From Acidobacteriaceae bacterium (lineage in GTDB: Bacteria > Acidobacteriota > Terriglobia > Terriglobales > Acidobacteriaceae), in NCBI GenBank assembly GCA_003139975.1, contig PLHN01000289.1, forward strand, positions 1 to 10,235: 10,235 bases of DNA, given 5' to 3'. Numbering within the stretch: position 1 is the first letter of the stretch; every line of letters begins with the position of its first letter. Positions 5,779-10,235 of this stretch are shown one piece after another. The notes below the pieces were generated by a model. The model searched no databases. It was not told the DNA's origin and was given only the letters and a program-made list of their open reading frames with translations. The translations under genes and the position numbers were made by a program.

Positions 5779-7158
5779 ATGGCGACAGGGAAGAAGTCTG
5801 TTAAACCCGCGCGCGCGGAAGTGAAGTCGGAAGGCCGGTCTTCAAATTCAAACATTCAGCCCGCCAAGGGCAAGCTCGGCGTCATGATCCCCGGCATGGG
5901 CGCGGTGGCGACCACCTTTGTCGCGGGAGTGGAAGCGGTCCGCAAGGGCATTGCTGCTCCGATCGGCTCGCTCACGCAGATGGGCACCATCCGCCTGGGC
6001 AAGCGCACCGACGGCCGCTCGCCGAAGATCAAAGAGTTCCTTCCACTGGCGGGCCTGAACGACCTGGTCTTCACCGGCTGGGACATTTTCGAAGACGACA
6101 TGTACGCCGCCGCCCGCAACGCCGGCGTGCTCGAACGTGATCTCCTCGACAAGGTGAAGAGCCGGCTCAGCTCCATCAAGCCGCTGAAGGCCGTCTTCGA
6201 TCACAATTACGTAAAGAAGATCGACGGGCCGAACGTCAAAAAAGGGAAGAACAAGCTCGACCTGGCCGAGCAGTTGCGGCAAGACATTCGCGACTTCAAA
6301 AAGTCCAGCGGCGCCGACCGCCTGATCACCATCTGGTGCGCCTCGACCGAAACGTTCATCGAAGCGACCGCCGCCCATCAAAGCCTGAAGGCGCTCGAGA
6401 AAGCGATGAAGGAGAACGACGAAAACATCGCGCCCTCCATGGTCTATGCCTACGCCTCGCTGATGGAAGGCGTGCCCTTCGCCAATGGCGCGCCCAACCT
6501 CACCGTCGATATTCCGGCCATGCTCGAACTGGCGAATGAGCGCGAAGTGCCCATTTGCGGCAAGGATTACAAAACCGGCCAGACCCTGATGAAGACCGTG
6601 CTCGCCCCCGCCTTCAAGGCGCGCCTGCTCGGCCTGAGCGGCTGGTACTCCACCAACATTCTTGGTAACCGCGACGGCGAGGTGCTCGACGATCCGGGCT
6701 CGTTCAAAACAAAAGAAGAATCGAAGCTGGGCGCCCTCGAGCACATTCTCCAACCCAGCCTTTATCCCGAACTCTACGGCAACATCTATCACAAGGTTCG
6801 CATTAACTATTACCCGCCGCGCGGTGATAACAAAGAAGGTTGGGATAACATCGATATTTTCGGATGGCTCGGCTATCCGATGCAGATCAAGGTCGACTTT
6901 CTATGTCGCGACTCAATCCTGGCCGCGCCCATCGTGCTTGACCTGGTCCTGTTCCTCGATCTCGCTCAGCGCACGCCCGAACTGCGGCGCCTCGGCATCC
7001 AGGAATGGCTAAGCTTCTACTTCAAGTCGCCGATGACCGCGCCCGGCCTCTATCCCGAGCACGATTTGTTCATCCAGCTGATGAAGCTGAAGAACACGCT
7101 GCGGCATTTGAAGGGAGAGGAGCTGATCACGCACCTGGGGCTGGAATATTACGACTGA
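5779..7158 (+). CDS. inositol-3-phosphate synthase
   Basis: This 459-aa enzyme converts glucose 6-phosphate to myo-inositol 3-phosphate (EC 5.5.1.4) with bound NAD in the cytoplasm, the committed step to inositol and inositol lipids. After a 30-residue Lys/Ser-rich, probably disordered N-terminus comes the Rossmann strand and loop GVMIPGMGAVATTF (34-47). Family landmarks follow: TIWCASTE (184-191), the GVPFANGAPN segment (231-240), GKDYKTGQT (261-269), STNILGNRDG (291-300) and RDSILAAPIVLDLV (377-390). These correspond to the DFKSGQT, NHLGNNDG and EDSLLAAPLILDL elements of characterised synthases. The start ATG 5779 is preceded by AAGGA at 5764-5768. The frame is open upstream to 5632, but that stretch lacks family similarity and a ribosome site. 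A GC-rich hairpin follows the stop. Confidence 0.93.
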   Translation: MATGKKSVKPARAEVKSEGRSSNSNIQPAKGKLGVMIPGMGAVATTFVAGVEAVRKGIAAPIGSLTQMGTIRLGKRTDGRSPKIKEFLPLAGLNDLVFTGWDIFEDDMYAAARNAGVLERDLLDKVKSRLSSIKPLKAVFDHNYVKKIDGPNVKKGKNKLDLAEQLRQDIRDFKKSSGADRLITIWCASTETFIEATAAHQSLKALEKAMKENDENIAPSMVYAYASLMEGVPFANGAPNLTVDIPAMLELANEREVPICGKDYKTGQTLMKTVLAPAFKARLLGLSGWYSTNILGNRDGEVLDDPGSFKTKEESKLGALEHILQPSLYPELYGNIYHKVRINYYPPRGDNKEGWDNIDIFGWLGYPMQIKVDFLCRDSILAAPIVLDLVLFLDLAQRTPELRRLGIQEWLSFYFKSPMTAPGLYPEHDLFIQLMKLKNTLRHLKGEELITHLGLEYYD

Positions 7159-7182
7159 GGATTGTGTGACGTGGCTTTGTGG

Positions 7183-7202
7183 CGCGGGCGCCCTCGCCCG
7201 CG
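7183..7202. terminator. GC-rich hairpin between converging genes
   Basis: A perfect 7-bp stem, CGCGGGC and GCCCGCG with the 6-nt loop GCCCTC, lies 24 bp after the inositol-phosphate synthase stop and 19 bp before the converging toxin gene stop. There is no T-run, so intrinsic termination is uncertain. The base pattern resembles the hairpins at 3806-3846, so it may be a member of a dispersed palindromic repeat family. Confidence 0.45.
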
Positions 7203-7221
7203 TTCTCAGCCGATTGTCGCT

Positions 7222-7623
7222 TCACCACACCGTCCGAAGCAGCGGACTCCGCCGTATCCGCTCATCCCGCGTCACCAGCGTCATCCCCTCCGCCCGTGCC
7301 GTGGCCCCAATCAAGCGATCTGACGGGTCACTTGGATAATCCGAAGGGAATTGGGCTGCGAGGGCAGCGATCTCTGGCGTAACCGGTCGCACCGTTACTC
7401 CCTCCAGAAATCTAAGCAGCGAGGCTTCGACCGTGCCATAGCCTTGAACTCTACCGTTCGCCATCTGCCATGCCACTTCATAGGTGGATATCGCTGACAC
7501 CGCGAGTCCACCTCCGCGTCGCGCGCGCCGAATTGCCGAGGCAGCGGTAGCCGATAGGCGCTTCAAGTCAGAAACTGCCCAAATTAATACGTGGGAGTCG
7601 AGCAGGATCACTTTGTCTCCCAT
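7222..7623 (-). CDS. PIN-domain ribonuclease toxin (VapC family)
   Basis: This 133-aa PIN-domain protein is the toxin of a type II toxin-antitoxin pair. Family members are Mg-dependent endoribonucleases that cut tRNA or rRNA and halt translation. Visible acidic residues are D9 in LLDSHVLIW, E49 in STYEVAWQ, D99 and D102 in PSDPSDRLIGATA, and D120 in LVTRDERI, giving the expected four-acid site. The length is standard. Its ATG at 7623 lies inside the antitoxin gene, with a 16-nt overlap in another frame, pointing to translational coupling. No separate promoter is visible. All key residues are present, so it is probably active. Confidence 0.92.
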   Translation of the reverse strand: MGDKVILLDSHVLIWAVSDLKRLSATAASAIRRARRGGGLAVSAISTYEVAWQMANGRVQGYGTVEASLLRFLEGVTVRPVTPEIAALAAQFPSDYPSDPSDRLIGATARAEGMTLVTRDERIRRSPLLRTVW

Positions 7624-7829
7624 CCCGGGATAGGTGATTCGATATCGCCTACAACCTTGTACACTCCTTCGAGCCGACCGAGCCAATCGTCCTTCTCCGT
7701 CTCTACCGGCACCAGCTTGGCCACCGGCTTGCCGCGCTTCGTGATGAGGATCGGCTGTCGCGTCGAGCGCACATCTTCCATCAGCGCCAGGCACCGCGCT
7801 TTGAACTCTCCCGCCGCAATCTTCTTCAT
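7608..7829 (-). CDS. Phd/YefM-type antitoxin
   Basis: This 73-aa antitoxin precedes and overlaps the PIN toxin. The N-terminal part, MKKIAAGEFKARCLALMEDV then PILITKRGKPVAKLVPV (26-42), is the Phd/YefM DNA-binding and dimer fold. The C-terminal tail (GVYKVVGDIESPIPGWE) is the toxin-neutralising region as seen in antitoxins paired with VapC toxins. It should bind and silence the toxin and repress its own operon. ATG 7829 is chosen over an open frame running to 7901 because the family starts at this KKI/xxxEFKA point. No Shine-Dalgarno is seen; a TATAAA box ends six bases before the ATG, which would fit a leaderless message. Confidence 0.9.
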   Translation of the reverse strand: MKKIAAGEFKARCLALMEDVRSTRQPILITKRGKPVAKLVPVETEKDDWLGRLEGVYKVVGDIESPIPGWETK

Positions 7830-7868
7830 GGTCACTTTATAACATACATGGTCATATAGAGCTGACCA
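7827..7868 (-). promoter_or_regulatory. promoter/operator of the toxin-antitoxin operon
   Basis: The plus strand has TGGTCA at 7849-7854, then eight bases, then its exact complement TGACCA at 7863-7868, a perfect 6-bp inverted repeat. A further copy, CATGGTCA, at 7827-7834 repeats 7847-7854 exactly with a 20-bp period, about two helical turns. On the minus strand TATAAA (7836-7841) is a likely -10. The repeats surround this box, as expected for autorepression by the antitoxin. Confidence 0.55.
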
Positions 7869-7904
7869 CTGGTGGAGTCTCGAAAGGAAGAGGGCGACCA
7901 CTGA

Positions 7905-8531
7905 CTACTCATCCATCTCATACGCCTTCTTCAGCCACCGCTTTAGCTCGTCGTTAATATCCGCCTTCGACTTCACCTCAATTCGCCGCGTAATCCGATC
8001 TTTCTTCTCATACCCGCCTGTATCAATCAGTCGCTTCGGAGTCTTCCTGTTCCCCAATGCCAGTCCCAGGTCAATGCGCGTATGCGTCGCCGGTTTAATC
8101 GTTGCAAACACGTGATTCCTGTACAGCGGGACCCCCGTCTTGCCCGGCGAAGCCTTCGCCTCCTTGCCCAGCGACAGTGCCAGTTTGAGCAGTTGATCGT
8201 AAAGCGGCCGCATCCCCGCGCGCGACCCTGAGTATTGCGTTTCCACCCACGCAACCGCAGCCTGCAGATAAGCCTCCGGCGAATCTTCCTCCGTGCCTTT
8301 GCCTCCCGCACGTTCCGCGATGCACGCGGCATAGTTGGTGCCCAACTTGTGCTCTTTCTTCAGCCACTCCCGCCGCTCCTTCTCCGTCGCAGGCCCGGCC
8401 TTGCGAGTCAGCTCCACCCATTGTTCCAGCGACCGCCCCGTCGTCGACGGCAATTCCCGAACCCGCTTCTGCATCATGGCCACGCCCGGATGCACGCTAT
8501 AGATAGACTTGGCCGCAGTTGCGCTGGGCAT
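7905..8531 (-). CDS. DUF4287/DUF5655 domain protein
   Basis: This 208-aa protein has two regions. Residues 13-75 or so (VHPGVAMMQKRVRELPSTTG..LEQWVELTRKAGP..., EWLKKEHKLGTNYAACIA) match the DUF4287 pattern. Residues 108-205 (PLYDQLLKLALSLG..., VPLYRNHVFATIKPATHTRIDLGLAL, RIEVKSKADINDELKRWLKKAYE) match DUF5655, a domain also seen attached to restriction-like or uncharacterised proteins. It has no signal peptide or membrane span and is probably cytoplasmic. No function is established to my knowledge. The start is very well supported: the minus strand has AGGAGGTGA, a full match to the 16S anti-Shine-Dalgarno, at 8535-8543, three bases before the ATG. It is 75 bp upstream of the antitoxin gene on the same strand, but that pair has its own operator. 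Confidence 0.85.
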   Translation of the reverse strand: MPSATAAKSIYSVHPGVAMMQKRVRELPSTTGRSLEQWVELTRKAGPATEKERREWLKKEHKLGTNYAACIAERAGGKGTEEDSPEAYLQAAVAWVETQYSGSRAGMRPLYDQLLKLALSLGKEAKASPGKTGVPLYRNHVFATIKPATHTRIDLGLALGNRKTPKRLIDTGGYEKKDRITRRIEVKSKADINDELKRWLKKAYEMDE

Positions 8532-8534
8532 ACC

Positions 8535-8543
8535 TCACCTCCT
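8535..8543 (-). promoter_or_regulatory. perfect Shine-Dalgarno site of the DUF4287 gene
   Basis: The minus strand reads AGGAGGTGA, complementary over nine bases to the 16S rRNA 3' end, with the AGGAGG core six bases from the start codon. It fixes the start at 8531 and suggests strong translation. Confidence 0.75.
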
Positions 8544-8587
8544 GAGCACGCCATAATACTGCAACTCCGCGCGCGGCACTCTCACGA

Positions 8588-8593
8588 TAAAAT
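8588..8593 (+). promoter_or_regulatory. possible -10 box for a leaderless thioesterase message
   Basis: TAAAAT differs from the consensus TATAAT by one base and ends six bases before ATG 8600. Transcription would then start at or near the A of the start codon. No Shine-Dalgarno is visible upstream, which fits a leaderless message. No clear -35 box is present. Confidence 0.3.
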
Positions 8594-8599
8594 CACAAG

Positions 8600-9070
8600 A
8601 TGCCGAAGAAAACCTCCGGATCTGGCCACAGCACCCGCTTCCTGCGCACCCACAAGAATTACTGTTTCGTCTGCGGAAAAGACAACCCCGACGCCATGGG
8701 CCTGCGCTTCACCTACGACGAAGACCGCGACTGCTTCGTATGCCGCTTCCGCCTCGGCAAGCGCTACACCGGTCCCCCCGGCCACTCCCACGGCGGCATC
8801 ATTGCCACCATCCTCGACGAAGCCATGGGCAAGGTAAACAAGCTACGCAACGTCATCGCCGTCACCTCCGAAATGACCGTCAACTACCTCAAGCCCGTGC
8901 CGCTCAACAAACCTCTACGCGTCGAGTCCCGCGAGGAAAAAGTACAGGGCCGCAAGCACATTAACGTGGCCGAGATTCTGAATCAGAAAGACGAAGTGCT
9001 GGCCCGCAGCCGAGGCCTCTTCATTGCCATCGATCCGCACAAAATGTTCGGCAAGTTCGTGGAGAGGTAA
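8600..9070 (+). CDS. PaaI-type hotdog-fold thioesterase
   Basis: This 156-aa protein has the hotdog fold of acyl-CoA thioesterases. Residues 22-35 read CFVCGKDNPDAMGL, the Cys-rich entry motif of one PaaI-like subgroup. The central GPPGHSHGGIIATILDEAMG (58-77) carries H64, G65 and G66 and the D73/E74 catalytic helix. The later strands (SEMTVNYLKPVPLNKPL and VAEILNQKDEVLARSRGLFIAI) are standard for the fold. It is expected to hydrolyse acyl-CoA thioesters in the cytoplasm; the substrate is unknown. The gene diverges from the DUF4287 gene with a 68-bp gap. ATG 8600 is the first start in frame with no Shine-Dalgarno, but a -10-like box sits just upstream. Confidence 0.9.
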   Translation: MPKKTSGSGHSTRFLRTHKNYCFVCGKDNPDAMGLRFTYDEDRDCFVCRFRLGKRYTGPPGHSHGGIIATILDEAMGKVNKLRNVIAVTSEMTVNYLKPVPLNKPLRVESREEKVQGRKHINVAEILNQKDEVLARSRGLFIAIDPHKMFGKFVER

Positions 9071-9098
9071 CCCCGCCGTCATTGCGGCAGTCCGGGTT
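9069..9098 (+). terminator. weak hairpin after the thioesterase gene
   Basis: AACCC (9069-9073) pairs with GGGTT (9094-9098), and inside it GCCG (9075-9078) pairs with CGGC (9085-9088). The stem is interrupted and no T-run follows, so terminator function is doubtful. Confidence 0.25.
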
Positions 9099-9118
9099 GC
9101 TCCACTAAGATGAGCGCC

Positions 9119-9634
9119 ATGAAAATTATTAACTTGCTCATCCTCTCGATCATTCTTGCCAGCTCTGTGTCCGCGCAGGATGCTCAATTGCCTCCACCAC
9201 CCGAAGTCGTCGCGGTGCCGTTTTACCTCGACAATACTGCGCATGAACTTAAGAAGCTTCCAAAAGAACCATACAAAGAACACAAGGGAGCACCCGCCGT
9301 TTCTTTCACGAATGCATTCGTAATCAGCGCCCAGGTGCAGGGCAATGCATCCGATTTACGCATCCCGAGCCAGGACAAGATTGTGTTTGTGTTCGACGCC
9401 ACAACGGTGCCTAGGCTTTACAAGTTCACCCAGTCCGGCAAGAAACGGGAATTCGCCTACGAGAAAGGGAACCAGCGCAACTCAACCCCAATACCAGGTC
9501 TGCCGATCACCGTCTCAAAATATAAGGGGGGCTCGGCCTACCAATTCTCCCCCGACGAACGGCTTGCTGCGGGTGAGTACGGTATTGTCTTCGGCGACAG
9601 CATCTACACCTTCGGCGTCGACGACAAGAAGTAG
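9119..9634 (+). CDS. secreted protein of unknown family
   Basis: This 171-aa protein has a signal peptide at residues 1-20 (KIINLLILSIILASSVSAQ), with cleavage likely after SAQ or SA. A short Pro-rich stretch (LPPPPEVVAVPFYL) follows. The mature part is beta-rich in appearance (FVISAQVQ, KIVFVFDATTVPRLYKF, GSAYQFSPDERLAAGEYGIVF, SIYTFGVD). It has no cysteines and no enzyme motif that I recognise. Its style matches the periplasmic or surface proteins of unknown role common in acidobacterial genomes. Another ATG three codons upstream at 9110 is equally open; I prefer 9119 because the signal peptide then starts MKI and a purine-rich AAGATGAG precedes it. It lies 48 bp downstream of the thioesterase gene on the same strand. 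Confidence 0.75.
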   Translation: MKIINLLILSIILASSVSAQDAQLPPPPEVVAVPFYLDNTAHELKKLPKEPYKEHKGAPAVSFTNAFVISAQVQGNASDLRIPSQDKIVFVFDATTVPRLYKFTQSGKKREFAYEKGNQRNSTPIPGLPITVSKYKGGSAYQFSPDERLAAGEYGIVFGDSIYTFGVDDKK

Positions 9635-9672
9635 CTTATGTCCTCTTCGTCGCCATTGGATTGAGGGCATTT

Positions 9673-9924
9673 TTGTATCGCATCCGTTGTATTCTGGCGG
9701 GCTGCTCCATCCCGGTCGCGATATTTCTGTGGCCGAGAACTTTAGCGTCCGGCGGCTTGCCCAGTCTCGGTGGCGGCTATGGCAAAGCGCAAGCTGCTGC
9801 TCAGATCGGCGTTCTGCTGAGTCTGGTGTGCAGCCTGTTTGGGCGCGGAGATCTGCGTTTGCTCGTGGCTGCGGTCGCCGTCATCGAACTGGTCTTCTGC
9901 TATTTTCGGTTAATTGTGCACTGA
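9673..9924 (+). CDS. small membrane protein, three predicted spans
   Basis: The frame has no ATG near its 5' end. TTG at 9673 is preceded by GAGGG at 9663-9667 with a five-base spacer and gives an 83-aa product; TTG 9661 would give 87 aa. Hydrophobic segments are at about residues 6-21 (CILAGCSIPVAIFLW), 42-56 (AAQIGVLLSLVCSLF) and 60-80 (LRLLVAAVAVIELVFCYF), with a Gly-rich loop (GGLPSLGGGYG) after the first. This suggests a small polytopic inner-membrane protein. I recognise no family. The non-ATG start and lack of a known family make the call moderate. Confidence 0.5.
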   Translation: MYRIRCILAGCSIPVAIFLWPRTLASGGLPSLGGGYGKAQAAAQIGVLLSLVCSLFGRGDLRLLVAAVAVIELVFCYFRLIVH

Positions 9925-9938
9925 AGCCTCTCGTCCCC

Positions 9939-9971
9939 GGGGTTCCGCAAATGATGAACCCCCTGTAAAAT
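9939..9971 (+). promoter_or_regulatory. possible pdxS promoter with overlapping inverted repeat
   Basis: GGGGTTC (9939-9945) and GAACCCC (9956-9962) form a perfect 7-bp inverted repeat with a 10-nt spacer. TAAAAT at 9966-9971 is a -10-like hexamer, so the repeat covers the -35 region, as an operator would. No convincing -35 is visible, and the stem could instead mark the end of the preceding gene. It lies 95 bp before the pdxS start. Confidence 0.35.
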
Positions 9972-10017
9972 GCTCCTAGCAGCGGAAACCCACCCAACAT
10001 CATCAATATAGGGGTTG

Positions 10018-10040
10018 GCTCGAAGCTCATAGCTCGAAGC
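10018..10040 (+). repeat. short heptamer tandem repeat in the pdxS leader
   Basis: GCTCGAA (10018-10024), GCTCATA (10025-10031), GCTCGAA (10032-10038) and GC form just over three heptamer units, so GCTCGAAGC occurs exactly twice, 14 bp apart. It lies 25 bp upstream of the pdxS start codon. Confidence 0.6.
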
Positions 10041-10065
10041 CCGCAGCTGCCTTTGGGAGCGCGCC

Positions 10066-10235
10066 ATGTCAGAAAACAACGGACACAATACTACCAGCCT
10101 TCGCCTCAAAACCGGCCTAGCTGAAATGCTGAAAGGCGGCGTAATCATGGACGTCACCAACGCCGAGCAGGCCGAGATTGCCGAGAAAGCCGGCGCGGTC
10201 GCCGTCATGGCGCTCGAGCGCGTGCCCGCGCAAAT
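10066..10235 (+). CDS. pdxS: pyridoxal 5'-phosphate synthase lyase subunit PdxS, 5' part
   Basis: The first 56 codons of PdxS are present and the rest lies beyond the window. After a short polar N-terminus come [44 protein letters not shown], a near-invariant stretch of the family. The aspartate in GGVIMDV (D29) is the conserved active-site residue. PdxS forms the ribose-5-phosphate/glyceraldehyde-3-phosphate condensing core of PLP synthase together with the glutaminase PdxT, in the cytoplasm. The start is supported by GGGAG at 10055-10059, six bases before ATG 10066. pdxT would be expected downstream, outside this window. Confidence 0.95.
   Translation, partial: MSENNGHNTTSLRLKTGLAEMLKGGVIMDVTNAEQAEIAEKAGAVAVMALERVPAQ

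Noticed and set aside
5848..6792. Long minus-strand open frame (314 codons) opposite the inositol-phosphate synthase gene
   Set aside because: It is antisense to a clearly conserved enzyme, has no recognisable motif, and its Val/Gly/His-rich composition is what the codon bias of the opposite strand produces.

Overview
The window looks like chromosomal DNA of a GC-rich, Gram-negative-type bacterium, most likely an acidobacterium. That assignment is inference. It rests on the protein styles (a divergent inositol-phosphate synthase, small secreted proteins of no recognised family, a transglycosylase with a proline-rich linker) and on the GC-rich palindromes between genes. No rRNA, tRNA or CRISPR array is visible.

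Region 1 (1-4749) is entirely on the minus strand. Read 5' to 3' along that strand it holds a Cof-type HAD phosphatase, a secreted lytic transglycosylase, a multi-span membrane protein of the lysylphosphatidylglycerol-synthase/YbhN type, the ribonucleotide-reductase repressor NrdR, a frameshifted four-helix-bundle (S23-type) gene, and the first 246 codons of an isocitrate dehydrogenase-type enzyme. The four-helix-bundle gene is bracketed by tandem copies of an AATGACTA-like octamer in inverted orientation. These copies reach into the nrdR stop codon on one side and contain the dehydrogenase start codon on the other. This is the most unusual structure in the window and looks like an inserted or mobilised unit.

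Region 2 (4856-7158) is on the plus strand: a secreted 151-aa protein of unknown family, an unlisted-looking 44-aa single-span membrane protein with an excellent ribosome binding site, and a full-length inositol-3-phosphate synthase.

Region 3 (7183-8531) starts with a GC-rich hairpin between converging genes. It then holds a minus-strand type II toxin-antitoxin pair (Phd/YefM-like antitoxin and PIN/VapC toxin, overlapping by 16 nt) with a palindromic operator candidate upstream, and a DUF4287/DUF5655 protein.

Region 4 (8600-10235) is on the plus strand: a PaaI-type hotdog thioesterase, a small secreted protein, a small three-span membrane protein, and the start of pdxS (vitamin B6 synthesis). 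pdxS is preceded by an inverted repeat, a possible promoter and a short heptamer repeat.

The genes do not form one pathway. They are mostly housekeeping genes with two accessory insertions: the four-helix-bundle unit and the toxin-antitoxin/DUF4287 stretch.
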